Shown: positions 35,743 to 45,632 of the stretch, one piece after another
Position numbering within the stretch: the first letter of the stretch is position 1
Layout of the letters: every line of letters starts with the position of its first letter
Assembly: GCA_018402155.1 (NCBI GenBank)
Contig: JAGYJG010000001.1
Span: 1-64,000, forward strand
Length of the DNA: 64,000 nucleotides
Source: Bacteroidia bacterium
GTDB taxonomy: Bacteria > Bacteroidota > Bacteroidia > NS11-12g > UBA9320
Direction of reading: 5' to 3'
The notes under the pieces: model-generated
Databases searched by the model: none
The model's input: the letters and a program-made list of their open reading frames with translations, nothing else
What the model was told of the DNA's origin: nothing
Position numbers and translations under genes: made by a program

Positions 35743-36240
35743 CTACCCTACTGAATTTGACTTACTCCTATTGCACGGTTGACATAAAAGTGGAATGCTT
35801 CGGTATGTATTTGAGCCTTCTTCGCTGAAAGGAATAATAGGGTCAAATTCTAAGTTTTCACGACTGCCATTTTGTGTGCATACTGCACCATATCTGTTTC
35901 AAATATCATCTTTTACACTTAGAGTAATATGTCTGATTCTCTCATCATCTGAAAAATAAGGCTCAGCTGGCTTTCCTTTTCCCCATTTTATTACTTCATC
36001 TTCTGTTATAAAAGAATCCATCTTTAACCAATTAACTCTTCTTTCAAACGCATCCTGTGCACGAGTGTTTATTGTTATTGAAAACGTGTCATAACCCAAT
36101 CCAAACATCCCCTGCAAGTATATTTTTTATATTTCTCAAACGTATCAATCTCGTTGTTAATAAACAGTAATTTCATCTGAATATTAATCATACTCAACAC
36201 CTCGTTATAATTAGATTTATCCTTTGTGAAATCTCCTTCT
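35743..36240 (-). pseudogene. HNH-endonuclease pseudogene
   Basis: The reverse strand reads a helical N-terminal part (DKSNYNEVLSMINIQMKLLF), a frameshift near 36120, LQGMFGLGYDTFSITINTRA through HITLSVKDDI, a TGA where HNH proteins usually have Trp, then NRYGAVCTQNGSRENLEF, DPIIPFSEEGSNTYRSI and PLLCQPCNRSKSNSVG. The tail is an HNH core with its zinc knuckle, but the first Cys-x2-Cys is broken (CTQN) and the catalytic His of 'DHIIP' is Pro. Frameshift, nonsense codon and lost residues agree that it is dead. It lies directly downstream of yraN. Confidence 0.7.
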
Positions 36241-36247
36241 TCTTAGG

Positions 36248-36616
36248 TTAATATAATCCGGGCCAAAAAGCATCAACTAGGTGGTGTACATCAGTTTTGT
36301 ATTGGTTTTTGATGATGGAAATAATGTCGTATCGCACATTTTGATCTAAATCATTATCTAGCATATAGTCCTCTATACCGTGAGCCAGCATATTTATTTT
36401 TCCGGTGCCTACACTCTCTTCTGGGTTGCCGTATTTATCGGTTTCTCGGGTTTTTACTTCTACTACTATCAGCAGATTGTCTTTTGTGGCTATAATGTCT
36501 AGCTCTGCACGGCCACTTCTATAGTTGCGTGCCAGTATTTTGTAGCCCTCTTTTATAAGGTGTGCTGTGGCTATTTCTTCGCCTTCTTTGCCTAGTTGTT
36601 GTTTGTGGATGCTCAC
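36248..36616 (-). CDS. yraN: YraN/UPF0102-family endonuclease-like protein
   Basis: 122 residues, the usual length. Family blocks are present: GKEGEEIATAHLIKEGYKIL, ARNYRSGRAELDIIATKDN (with the restriction-like Glu/Asp), LLIVVEVKTRETDKYGNPEE. E-L-D and E-V-K form the PD-(D/E)XK-like core. The function of UPF0102 is not established; the family is often near primase or ribosome genes. The tail DVHHLVDAFWPGLY has a decayed copy at 32006-32055. It ends 22 bases from the downstream M20 gene and is likely co-transcribed with it. Confidence 0.85.
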   Translation of the reverse strand: MSIHKQQLGKEGEEIATAHLIKEGYKILARNYRSGRAELDIIATKDNLLIVVEVKTRETDKYGNPEESVGTGKINMLAHGIEDYMLDNDLDQNVRYDIISIIKNQYKTDVHHLVDAFWPGLY

Positions 36617-36637
36617 GTTTTTTTACTGTGAGAATTG

Positions 36638-37837
36638 CTAGATTGAAGTTTGACTTTGTAATTCTTTAATAGCTAGCCACGCTAGTAGTCCGCTGCCCAC
36701 TTCTAGTGCACTTTCGTCTATATCAAAGGTCGGAGTGTGTACCATACTGGTTTTTCCTTGTGCCTCATTTCGAGTTCCTAGCCTATAAAAACAGGCAGGT
36801 ATTTCTTGGCTAAAATAGGCGAAATCTTCACCAGCAGGCCACAGTTCTAGGTCTACTACGTTTTCTACACCCAAGTATTCTTCGGCCCAAGATTTAGCCA
36901 TATTGGTCAAGCCTTCATTATTCATCAAAAAAGGGTAACCTTTGCGCACTTCGGCCTCGCAGGTGGCTCCGTGTAGCTTGCATATATCATAGCACATTTG
37001 CTCTATAAGTATATGTGCTTCGGCTCGCCATTTTTCATCATAGGTGCGAAACGTACCTTCCATATACACCTCACTAGGTATTATGTTAGTACTGCCTTCT
37101 GCTATTACTTTGCCTATGCTTAGCACAGTGGGAATGCTTGGCTTGGCCCTGCGGCTAGGTATGGTTTGTAGCTGGGTGATGATGTGTGCTGCTATTACCA
37201 CCGGATCTATGTTTTGGTGAGGATGTGCGCCGTGGCCCCCTTTACCAATTATTTTTATGTAAATTTCATCTGCACTTGCCATATAAAGCCCTGGTCTAAA
37301 ACCTACTTTCCCGGCATCGATGAGTGGCATTACGTGCTGTCCAAATATTTTTTCTACGCTTGGATTTTGGAGTATTCCGTTTTTTATCATCAAGCTTGCA
37401 CCGCCCGGTAAACGCTCCTCTCCCGGTTGAAATATACAACGCACTGTTCCTTCAAATTCATCTTTTAGCTCGTCTAAAATGCGTATAGAACCTAGCAAGC
37501 AAGTGGTGTGTACATCGTGTCCGCAAGCGTGCATTTTACCTTGGTTTACAGATTTGTAGTCTACCTCATTTTTTTCTATTATGGGAAGCGCGTCAATATC
37601 TCCACGTAATGCTATTACTTTTCGGCTTGGATTTTTGCCTCGTATATCTATATATCCACCCGTATCTGTAATAGTTTTGAGGTCGTAACCATTTTCGCTC
37701 AGCTTGGTGGCTATGTATTTGGTTGTTTCGTATTCTTCAAAACTAAGTTCTGGGTGAGCGTGCAGATGTCTGCGTGTAGCTCGTAGGTCCTCAAAATGAA
37801 GCTCGGCTAGTTGCTTTATCTTGTAAGATAGGTTCAT
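36638..37837 (-). CDS. M20-family amidohydrolase (N-acyl-amino-acid hydrolase type)
   Basis: 399 residues. Metal-binding motifs of the M20D group are visible: HPELSFEEYETT, GDIDALPI, MHACGHDVHTTCLLG (His, Asp), FQPGEERLPGGASLMI (Glu pair) and the lid-domain GKGGHGAHPHQNIDPV. A C-terminal His is found in MVHTPTFDI. These enzymes remove acyl groups from N-acyl amino acids, such as hippurate or acetyl-lysine, using two metal ions; the natural substrate here is unknown. A TACCTTTG box lies 5 bases before the start, giving a nearly leaderless transcript. Length is normal. Confidence 0.9.
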   Translation of the reverse strand: MNLSYKIKQLAELHFEDLRATRRHLHAHPELSFEEYETTKYIATKLSENGYDLKTITDTGGYIDIRGKNPSRKVIALRGDIDALPIIEKNEVDYKSVNQGKMHACGHDVHTTCLLGSIRILDELKDEFEGTVRCIFQPGEERLPGGASLMIKNGILQNPSVEKIFGQHVMPLIDAGKVGFRPGLYMASADEIYIKIIGKGGHGAHPHQNIDPVVIAAHIITQLQTIPSRRAKPSIPTVLSIGKVIAEGSTNIIPSEVYMEGTFRTYDEKWRAEAHILIEQMCYDICKLHGATCEAEVRKGYPFLMNNEGLTNMAKSWAEEYLGVENVVDLELWPAGEDFAYFSQEIPACFYRLGTRNEAQGKTSMVHTPTFDIDESALEVGSGLLAWLAIKELQSQTSI

Positions 37838-37980
37838 AGGTCAAAGGTAGTGAGTTTCTTTATTATTTTAGTGCTTGTTGGCAGTTTATAGAAAATGTGA
37901 AGCTAATAAGGAATAAATGGGTAGACAATTTTCAACATTTGTACAAGTTACCCTACATTTTATTTCTTTTGTACTGAGCA

Positions 37981-39954
37981 ATGATATCACCCGAAATTAT
38001 CAATAAACTATTTGACATAGCTTCTATAGAAGAAGTGGTGGGAGAGTACGTGATGCTCAAACGAGCCGGGGCCAATTATAAAGGGCTGTGTCCTTTTCAC
38101 GATGACAAGAGTCCGAGTATGAGTGTGTCTCCTAGTAAGGGTATCTTCAAATGCTTTAGTTGCGGTCAAGGTGGAAATATTTTCCAGTTTATAATGGAAC
38201 ATGAAGGATTATCATATCCGCTAGCTATCAAGCATTTGGCAGATAAATACAATGTTCCCATAGAAGAAGGTCAGATAGACGTTACCGAGCTGAAAGAGGA
38301 GGCAAGAGTGAAAGAAGGTGTCTATGCCTGCCTAGAATTTGCGCGCAAGTATTTTTATGAGCGACTCAATGAAAGCCAAGATGGGAAGGTTGTTTACAAG
38401 CCGTATCTTTTAGAGCGTGGTATAGCTCAGCAAACAATAGACACATTTAGCATAGGACTAAGCGGGACACAACGGACAGACCTTCTAGACGAGGGTCTGA
38501 AAAACGGCTACGGGGCACAACAGTTATATGATGCCGGTTTAGTAAAAAAAATAAATGATGCCGAAGGGGTAATACCGAGTAACCTTCGCGACACCTTTAT
38601 AGAACGTATTGTATTCCCAATTTTTAGTGTTAGTGGAAAAGTACTAGGTTTTGGAGGTAGAATTATAAAAAAAGATACCAAAGCACCCAAATACTTGAAT
38701 AGCCCCGAAACAGTGGTGTACGAAAAGCGCAAAGAACTCTATGGTTTGAGCGTGGGCAAGAATGATATACGGTTAAAAGATCGTGCTTTTTTGGTCGAGG
38801 GTTACATGGATGTAGTGAGTTTAAACCAAAGCGGCGTAGAAAATGTAATAGCAGCTAGTGGTACAGCTTTTACCGAGGAGCAGGCACGCTTAATCAAAAG
38901 ATTTACGCATAACATTACCATGCTTTTTGATGGAGATGTAGCGGGAGTTAATGCTAGTTTGAAACATATAAAAACTCTGCTTGCTGCAGACCTTAATGTA
39001 GAAGTAGCACTTTTTCCACCAGATGAAGACCCCGATAGTTTTATTCAAAAAAGGGGTACTTCAGCTTTTAAAGAATACGTCACAGAAAAATCACAAAATT
39101 TTATTGGACTCATAGCCGAGGTGACTTTGGGCAACCAAAAGAATGACCCTATAAAAAAAGCTGAAACGGCGAGAAGCATAGCCGAAAATATAGCGGCATT
39201 ACCAGATCCGTTAAAAAGAGCAGCGTTTATAAACGAAACAGCTAACCTGCTCCAAATACCCGAGCGCGTATTAATAGATGAGGTAAACAAATTTAAACAA
39301 GAAAACCGCAAACAAAAAGAGCAAGAGCAACGCCGCGAAGAGCGAATACAAGAAAAACAGAATAGTAGTGATACCTCCTCTAGCTACAATTATGTGCCAG
39401 AATTTACTAGTTTTACAACCGCAGAGGCGCTATTAGTAGACAAGAAAAGTTATCAGGAACAAGATTTACTAAAAACATTAATTCTCTTCGCAGATCAAGA
39501 ATTTGACGAGGAACATAGCGTTGCGGAGTATATTTTCAAAGAATTGCAGGAAGAGGAGATATGGCCCGTGTCAAAAGAATTTGAGACAGTGTTCAAAGAC
39601 GCATATGCCTATTTACTCGAGCACAAAATGCTCAATGAATTGTATTTTATCCGAAATCCATCTACAAGTAAAATGGCAGCAGGTATACTCAGTCAGCGCC
39701 ATAAGCTGAGCCCCGGTTGGGAAGATAATTTTGAAAAAATAGTAAAAACTGAAGATGATAATTATAAGCATCAAGTGGTTCAAAACCTTAATTATTTGAA
39801 GCTAAACCACATAGAGATACTAATGAAAGAAAATCAAGAGAAAATGAAATGTGCAGAAACTGAGCAAGAGGTGCTGCACTGCCAGCAGTATCATGCTGTT
39901 TTGCAAGAAATTAGAAAAAAAATAACAGACGAAATAGGGACAGTAATATTGTAG
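37981..39954 (+). CDS. dnaG: DNA primase DnaG
   Basis: 657 residues. The N-terminal CHC2 zinc-binding domain (LCPFHDDKSPSMSVSPSKGI, FKCFSCGQGGNIFQFIMEHE) is followed by the primase N domain (YLLERGIAQQTIDTFSIGLS) and the TOPRIM domain (FLVEGYMDVVSLNQSGVENV, LFDGDVAGVNASLKHI, PDEDPDSFIQKRG). The C-terminal 200 residues bind DnaB helicase and are variable, as expected. It makes RNA primers for replication. It is translated with the acyltransferase gene, which starts 3 bases downstream. Confidence 0.95.
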   Translation: MISPEIINKLFDIASIEEVVGEYVMLKRAGANYKGLCPFHDDKSPSMSVSPSKGIFKCFSCGQGGNIFQFIMEHEGLSYPLAIKHLADKYNVPIEEGQIDVTELKEEARVKEGVYACLEFARKYFYERLNESQDGKVVYKPYLLERGIAQQTIDTFSIGLSGTQRTDLLDEGLKNGYGAQQLYDAGLVKKINDAEGVIPSNLRDTFIERIVFPIFSVSGKVLGFGGRIIKKDTKAPKYLNSPETVVYEKRKELYGLSVGKNDIRLKDRAFLVEGYMDVVSLNQSGVENVIAASGTAFTEEQARLIKRFTHNITMLFDGDVAGVNASLKHIKTLLAADLNVEVALFPPDEDPDSFIQKRGTSAFKEYVTEKSQNFIGLIAEVTLGNQKNDPIKKAETARSIAENIAALPDPLKRAAFINETANLLQIPERVLIDEVNKFKQENRKQKEQEQRREERIQEKQNSSDTSSSYNYVPEFTSFTTAEALLVDKKSYQEQDLLKTLILFADQEFDEEHSVAEYIFKELQEEEIWPVSKEFETVFKDAYAYLLEHKMLNELYFIRNPSTSKMAAGILSQRHKLSPGWEDNFEKIVKTEDDNYKHQVVQNLNYLKLNHIEILMKENQEKMKCAETEQEVLHCQQYHAVLQEIRKKITDEIGTVIL

Positions 39955-39956
39955 TA

Positions 39957-41222
39957 ATGACAAACGAATGGTTATTTCATTTTTGCAGAAATGCACTACG
40001 CTTGCCGATGGGTATTTATCTCAGAAAAATACACTTTGAAGGAGTAGAAAATTTTACGAAGGACGTGCCCGTACTCATTGCTAGTAATCATCCTAACTCA
40101 TTTTTGGATGGCGTTATTTTTGAGCATTTTACAGGTAGGCGTGTATATACCCTAGCCAGGGGAGATGCTTTTTTGAAACCAGTAGCCAACTATATGCTTC
40201 GTAGTATGCGTATTCTTCCTATTTTTAGAGCTACTGATGCAGACACCAAAATAGCACGCCGAGGAAATGCCCAAACTATGGATGAACTTTACGAACGCTT
40301 CTTGTTAAAACACTGCATACTAATTTTTACCGAAGGAATAGCCTATCCTGAAAAAGCACTGCGAAGGCTAAAAAAAGGAACGGGAAATATAGCTACCGAA
40401 ATGCTCAAGCGGAGCGATTTTACCATGGATTTACACGTAGTACCAACCGCCCTTAATTATAGTGCTTTCGGTAAGCAAATGCAAACAGTTCACGTAAGTT
40501 ATGGTGAGCCCATTCGCCTGCTGGATTATGTAGATTTACTAAAAAAAGATGAAAGAGCCTTCGCTCAGTTTGTGACCGATAAGGTGCAAGCTAAGTTTGA
40601 AAGCGATGTAGTAATTACCAAAGGTGAATTCACAGAGGAGAAAGAGTTTTTGCACGAGGTAATGATTAATGAAAATTATAGACCATTTATTTTCAAGTCA
40701 TTAGCTCCGTGGAAATTATCAATAGCTAAGGTTAACACAATGGATAATACTTTGGCTAAAAAGGTACAACAGTATACGAGACGCCTAAAAAAATATAAAG
40801 TTACTGATGCCAACGTAAGTAACCGTTCGTTTGATTTTTTATCAGCTTTTGTCGCGATATTCACTTTGGGTATTAGTTTTCCTATCTATGGGATATGGTT
40901 ACTAATTATTGCAGGTATAAAGTCATTTGTTCATGCTAAATTCAGAAATATTGTTTTCAGAGATTCAGTAAAAATAGGCTTTGGAATGATTGCAGGTATT
41001 TTACTCACCGTTGTAGTGGCTTCAGTATTATCCTTTTTCAGTACCGGATGGATGTTGCTTGTGCTGACAGCAACTGGAATTTTTGGTGCTATTTGCTGGT
41101 TTCGTGTTGTAGAGGCCCTCCCTTATTTGCGCGGGGAGTTACATTGGTATGGCCTGTCAAATGACGTGCGCCGAGAACTAGCTGCCAAGCGGGCGAGTAT
41201 TACAGCAGATTTAGCAAAATAA
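39957..41222 (+). CDS. PlsC-like acyltransferase with C-terminal membrane region
   Basis: 421 residues. The acyltransferase block has the catalytic NHPNSFLDG (H-x4-D) at the N-terminus and the substrate motif FTEGIAYPEKALRRLKKGTG. This is the 1-acyl-glycerol-3-phosphate acyltransferase superfamily (PlsC). Two C-terminal segments (SAFVAIFTLGISFPIYGIWL and VKIGFGMIAGILLTVVVASVL) plus a third hydrophobic stretch anchor it in the membrane. Larger than basic PlsC (about 250 aa), it fits the long Bacteroidota variant that carries extra spans. Probably acts in phospholipid or aminolipid synthesis; specificity unknown. Co-directional with dnaG, spacing 2 bases. Confidence 0.8.
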   Translation: MTNEWLFHFCRNALRLPMGIYLRKIHFEGVENFTKDVPVLIASNHPNSFLDGVIFEHFTGRRVYTLARGDAFLKPVANYMLRSMRILPIFRATDADTKIARRGNAQTMDELYERFLLKHCILIFTEGIAYPEKALRRLKKGTGNIATEMLKRSDFTMDLHVVPTALNYSAFGKQMQTVHVSYGEPIRLLDYVDLLKKDERAFAQFVTDKVQAKFESDVVITKGEFTEEKEFLHEVMINENYRPFIFKSLAPWKLSIAKVNTMDNTLAKKVQQYTRRLKKYKVTDANVSNRSFDFLSAFVAIFTLGISFPIYGIWLLIIAGIKSFVHAKFRNIVFRDSVKIGFGMIAGILLTVVVASVLSFFSTGWMLLVLTATGIFGAICWFRVVEALPYLRGELHWYGLSNDVRRELAAKRASITADLAK

Positions 41223-41289
41223 TTTAGGGTTCCTGAAAAAAACTATTGGCCTTTTGGAAAATAATCAGATTAGGTAGTTCCCATGCCGA

Positions 41290-43737
41290 TTACCTCGCTA
41301 TTATTACTTTCTTTACGCTAGAAGTAGGACCATTTTGTACTTCAACAAAATAGGTGCCCGCTGGCCAAGCTGAGGTTTGTATTGTGCTGGCCGTAGTTTC
41401 TAGTATTTGCTGTCCATTAGCTCTGTACACAGTTACTTTCTCTACCTTTCCTGTTATAGTAAATTGGTCAGCAGCTGGATTGGGATAAAGGGTAAGTGTT
41501 TGGTCTTCTGTTTTTGGGATAGAAGCCACAATATTATCCTTTAAATCTGCCGTCCATATTCCTCTTCCATGGGTATATATGAATAATTTTCTATCGCTAT
41601 GTCTGAGCCTAATCTGGTCTATGGGTACATTGGGTATACGGAGTTCTTTTTGCCAGCTCAGTCCCCCATTTGTAGTGGAATAAAGCCCGTAGTCTGTACC
41701 TAGCATAATGTGGTTGCTCATATCGGGGTCTACTTCTACCCAGTTTACTGGCATACTTTCTGGAAGGTTTGCACTTATATCTTCATAGATTATAGAATCT
41801 GTATTAGCGTTTCGGAGTCTCCAAATACGAGGCTTGTTACTGATGTTTTTCATTCCACAGTAAATAATGCTTTCATCACTTGGGTCTACTTCTATACAGC
41901 CTATGGTACTGCCTACAAAAGCAATATTATTTGGTAAGTTTGCAGCATTCCATAGTTCTATTTCGTTGCCTGCTATCGCTGTTTTTGCATTTTCTACGCG
42001 GTATATTCTAGAGGCTGTTCCCCCTATATAGGCCGTTGGATTTTCAGCATTGCTAAGTCCTACAGCATAGCTGTCGCCCAAAAGATCGTTGGTAAGTAGT
42101 GTCCAGGTATTTCCTTGGTTGGTGCTTCTATAGGTCGCTTTTCTTGTGGGCACATATATTTGGTCTCCATCGAGGTTATTTATTTCAAACGGGCTGATGA
42201 ACCAAACTCCTGCATCTCCACCAACTTCATTCCGTATGTAGTTGCTAATATTCACGGATGTACCATTCTGTTGTCTTCGCACAAACAAGTTTTGGCTACT
42301 TACGTATCGCACGTTATTGTCTTGCTGATGCACAGCACAAAATGCACCGTCTCCCCCGTTTATCCAATTAAATGACTGGTTTTTGTTCATGGTCAGTTGG
42401 GTGCCATTGTCTTGTGTGCCGCCTATTATATCGTTATTTTCTGGATAGTAGTGCCCAGCATAAAATTGTGTAATGTTAAGCCCATTGTTTAAATCCACAA
42501 AAGTGTTCATGTTGAGTTTGTTATACCTATAGACTCCGCCATCATTTCCTATGAGCATTTCGTTGTTATTTAACCATGTAATGTCATGGTAGTCTGCGTG
42601 TGAATCGGCCATAGGAGACCAAGTTTGACCTCCACTTGTAGAGTAATTTGGACGAGTACTACTGGTGGCTATCACAAAATTTGTGTCTGCAGGTGCTGCA
42701 CTCAGCTTGTAGCAATACCAAGAAAATATGTAATTTGTCGTAGGTGTACCACTTTGTTTGGTCCATGTGAGCCCTGCATTTGAGGTTTTGTAAATACCCT
42801 CTAAAGCTTGGTTGTTACTTTGTGCCAGCATGGCATACATCACTTGAGGGTGATTTTTCACATAATCAAAACTGATACGGCCATAACCGTTGGATGGCCA
42901 GTCGCCTCCAGTCATACGAGTATTTACAAGCGTTTCTTCGTTTATTTTTATGATTCCGACACCATCTACAGCTGCCATTAGGGTGCCATTTTCAAAAACT
43001 TCTATTTCATGTATTCTTCGTCCTGTGGCATATATACGCTCAAATGATTGAGCGGCGTCGGTACTTCTCCACAAGCCACCAGAGTTGGTGCCTACATAGA
43101 TTGTGCTATCTTTGGTGAGCGAGTGTACTACAGACCAAATTCCTGTAAGTGGGGTGGTCACGGTATGTTCTAAATGCTGGAAAGTTGCAGCACCGTCTGT
43201 GGACCTAAATAACCCTAAACCGCCTAAATCCGCTGAATTTCCTAGAGGCTCACCAGTGCCGTAATAAAACATGTTTTTGTCAAACGGACTTTGCGTTATA
43301 CTAGTAGCCGATAGGGTAGGAGCATAGTCGTCAACGATGTTCCAACTAGCGCCTCGGTCATCGGTCACCCATATACCACCCGATATACCCGCACATAAAT
43401 ATCGGTTATTATTTGAGTGGTCTATAATGACGCTTCGCGTACGACCACCCACATTAAATGGGCCTATTTCGGTGACGTTGATAAAGTTGTGTTCTGCTTT
43501 TTTGTATAGTGCAGCATTGTTTTGGTCAGTAGAGTACCATTGTGCTCTGAGGCCGCTCGGTATTTCACCATTTTCGTCACCTTTTAGCTCCAGATAGTGG
43601 TCATACCACCCGGGATGTTGCGCGGTATTTTGCTCTGTCTCCGTTGTTTCTTTGCCCGTATTTACTAAAATTCCCCATACTAAAAGGGCAAACGCTCCAG
43701 CGCTCAAGGTGCTGACCATTATCCATTTCTTATTCAT
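41290..43737 (-). CDS. Large secreted BNR/sortilin-type beta-propeller protein with T9SS domain
   Basis: 815 residues. N-terminal signal or anchor (WIMVSTLSAGAFALLVWGIL). Several BNR/sialidase-like repeats are present (WVTDDRGASWNIVDDYAPT, LFRSTDGAATFQHLE, GGLWRSTDAAQSFERIYATG, GIYKTSNAGLTWTKQSGTPT, YSTTNGGLSWQKELRI), giving a multi-blade propeller. The C-terminal T9SS type A sorting domain is LTLYPNPAADQFTITGKVEK ... GTYFVEVQNGP. Proteins of this design are exported and cell-surface attached, and bind polysaccharide or hydrolyse it; catalytic sialidase residues are not evident. It stands convergent to the acyltransferase gene. Confidence 0.85.
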   Translation of the reverse strand: MNKKWIMVSTLSAGAFALLVWGILVNTGKETTETEQNTAQHPGWYDHYLELKGDENGEIPSGLRAQWYSTDQNNAALYKKAEHNFINVTEIGPFNVGGRTRSVIIDHSNNNRYLCAGISGGIWVTDDRGASWNIVDDYAPTLSATSITQSPFDKNMFYYGTGEPLGNSADLGGLGLFRSTDGAATFQHLEHTVTTPLTGIWSVVHSLTKDSTIYVGTNSGGLWRSTDAAQSFERIYATGRRIHEIEVFENGTLMAAVDGVGIIKINEETLVNTRMTGGDWPSNGYGRISFDYVKNHPQVMYAMLAQSNNQALEGIYKTSNAGLTWTKQSGTPTTNYIFSWYCYKLSAAPADTNFVIATSSTRPNYSTSGGQTWSPMADSHADYHDITWLNNNEMLIGNDGGVYRYNKLNMNTFVDLNNGLNITQFYAGHYYPENNDIIGGTQDNGTQLTMNKNQSFNWINGGDGAFCAVHQQDNNVRYVSSQNLFVRRQQNGTSVNISNYIRNEVGGDAGVWFISPFEINNLDGDQIYVPTRKATYRSTNQGNTWTLLTNDLLGDSYAVGLSNAENPTAYIGGTASRIYRVENAKTAIAGNEIELWNAANLPNNIAFVGSTIGCIEVDPSDESIIYCGMKNISNKPRIWRLRNANTDSIIYEDISANLPESMPVNWVEVDPDMSNHIMLGTDYGLYSTTNGGLSWQKELRIPNVPIDQIRLRHSDRKLFIYTHGRGIWTADLKDNIVASIPKTEDQTLTLYPNPAADQFTITGKVEKVTVYRANGQQILETTASTIQTSAWPAGTYFVEVQNGPTSSVKKVIIAR

Positions 43738-43757
43738 TATTATCTTTGCTTAACGTT

Positions 43758-44813
43758 TCAATCTCTCCTTCTGTTCAGTCCCATACTTTTCAGCATCCAA
43801 CGAGGCAATGGTTTTAGGGCATCTCTTTTGGTTAAATCCAGATACCAACCTACTTTTTTTAGAATAGGAATTTTATGTGTTTCTACAAACTCAATAAGTG
43901 TCCCGTCTGGATCTTCTATGTAGCTGAAGTGTCCTGCAGCTTCTCCCATATCAAAAGAGTTGGCACTGTCCACAGTAAAGGGGTGTCCAGCAGCTTTACA
44001 TTCTTCTTGCAATGCTTTCATCCCTATTACATCAAAACAAAGATGGATAAATCCAAGGTCTCCCCAGTATCTTCCTTCGTAAATATTCTGTCCTTTTTCA
44101 TCCAGATTTTGTACGAGTTCTATCTGTGTTTGGCCTAGCAACGGGCTGAAACCTCCTTTACGCGGATTGCTGTGGGTTAGTATTGCTCGCTTAAAGTTAC
44201 TCTTTCCACTTTTTTGTGAGCTGAGATCTTCATACTGACCTTCTCCTTGCCACTCCACTTTATCATACCCCAATATTGAGCTATAAAAATGAATAGATTT
44301 ATCAATGTCTGAAACGCCAATAACGGCACCGTAAACACCACCGGTCGAGTCACCTCTATCTTGAAACCAACTATCTGATTCTATGATTTGAAAAGGATTT
44401 CCATAAGGGTCTTTAACAAAAAAATGTTGAAGACCATTGGGAGTAGTTTCTACTTGCTCTGAGACCAAATATGACTTGTCAAAATTCGCAAATGCTTTTT
44501 TTATATTTGGACTTTTTATTTTACAAATATTGATGCCCAAGTCACCTAGCTTTGGTTCGAAACTGGGAGCAACCGGTGTACGACTCGTGTATTGCCATAT
44601 CTCAAAACCACCACCACCTTGCATATTCATAGCAAGTATGGCATGTCTGTCGTGCGGTTTTCCGCCGGTGTATGGAAGCATAAGCGCAGCGGTTGCTGCT
44701 TCTTCAAAAACTGGGACATCCATGTTAAAATTCTTTCGATACCACGCCCAAGCCTCGTGAACGTTAGGGATACCAATCCCTATTTGCTGTATACCACTTA
44801 TTTCCTTTTTCAA
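43758..44813 (-). CDS. Two-domain VOC (glyoxalase/dioxygenase superfamily) protein
   Basis: 351 residues. Two tandem VOC modules are seen. Module 1 (about 5-140): IQQIGIGIPNVHEAWAWYRK, HAILAMNMQGGGGFEIWQYT, HFFVKDPYGNPFQII. Module 2 (about 155-310): YGAVIGVSDIDKSIHFYSSI, IELVQNLDEKGQNIYEGR, FIHLCFDVIGMKALQEECK, HFSYIEDPDGTLIEFVETHK. The His and Glu that would bind a metal are partly present in module 2 (HLCF, IEFVE). The chemistry cannot be assigned. The next gene (an SDR) is co-directional upstream and separated by 45 bases, so shared metabolism is possible. Confidence 0.8.
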   Translation of the reverse strand: MKKEISGIQQIGIGIPNVHEAWAWYRKNFNMDVPVFEEAATAALMLPYTGGKPHDRHAILAMNMQGGGGFEIWQYTSRTPVAPSFEPKLGDLGINICKIKSPNIKKAFANFDKSYLVSEQVETTPNGLQHFFVKDPYGNPFQIIESDSWFQDRGDSTGGVYGAVIGVSDIDKSIHFYSSILGYDKVEWQGEGQYEDLSSQKSGKSNFKRAILTHSNPRKGGFSPLLGQTQIELVQNLDEKGQNIYEGRYWGDLGFIHLCFDVIGMKALQEECKAAGHPFTVDSANSFDMGEAAGHFSYIEDPDGTLIEFVETHKIPILKKVGWYLDLTKRDALKPLPRWMLKSMGLNRRRD

Positions 44814-44858
44814 GTGTGGCGAATATACTTGATGTAGGTTTGGTGGGCAAATTGAATT

Positions 44859-45632
44859 TCACTTTGCACTCACCCTTTTAGCAATAAACCGAAACAACCA
44901 AGGAGTGTAACGTTTGAAGTAAATCATCAAAATCTCTACACCGCCTACATAGATTTCTGATTTATTGCGTGCTATGCCACGTTTTATTTTAGCTGCGCAT
45001 ACAGTTACGTCTACCCCTTTTTGTTGCCCTGGATCCATTTCCGAGTGTACAGCCCCGTCTCCTTTTAGCGCATTTTTACTGATATCGGTCTTTATTCTAC
45101 CGGGACAAACTACAGTAGTATGGATATTCGTATCTTTTAGTTCTAGACCTAGGGCTTCATAAAAACCATGCAGAGCATGCTTGCTCGCAGAATAGTATGA
45201 ACGTAGCGGGAAACCGAACTTGCCTGCGGCACTGCTCATCCCTACGATGTTCCCTTTGCCTGCTTTTAACATGAGTGGAAGTACCGCTTTAGTAAGGTGT
45301 ACACTACCAAAGAAGTTTACCTCCATGAGTTGACGACCAACCTCATTGGATGTTTCGTTGGCTAAGGCACGCTGACTTACACCAGCATTATTTATCAAAA
45401 TATCTACGCAGCCGTATTTATCTGCTATTTCTGCCACTGCCGTGGCAATGGCTTTCTCGTCTGTAACATCTAGTGGCAGTACATAGGAGTTTGGAAGTAA
45501 AGTAGCAACTTCATCTAGCTGTGCTTTTTTGCGACCCGTCAGTATGATGGTATTTCCATTTTCGGCATATGCCAAGGCTAGTTCTTTACCTATTCCACTT
45601 CCTGCTCCTGTTATCCAGATTATTTTACTCAT
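44859..45632 (-). CDS. Short-chain dehydrogenase/reductase
   Basis: 257 residues. Classical SDR signature: GAGSGIGKELALAYAENG (NAD(P)-binding), INNAGVSQRALANE, and the catalytic SMSSAAGKFGFPLRSYYSASK (Ser, Tyr, Lys). The C-terminal part has a hydrophobic tail (KSEIYVGGVEILMIYFKRYT) that may associate with membrane. The substrate is unknown. The gene's ATG touches the stop of the phosphopantetheinyl transferase gene, so the two form an operon. Confidence 0.9.
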   Translation of the reverse strand: MSKIIWITGAGSGIGKELALAYAENGNTIILTGRKKAQLDEVATLLPNSYVLPLDVTDEKAIATAVAEIADKYGCVDILINNAGVSQRALANETSNEVGRQLMEVNFFGSVHLTKAVLPLMLKAGKGNIVGMSSAAGKFGFPLRSYYSASKHALHGFYEALGLELKDTNIHTTVVCPGRIKTDISKNALKGDGAVHSEMDPGQQKGVDVTVCAAKIKRGIARNKSEIYVGGVEILMIYFKRYTPWLFRFIAKRVSAK

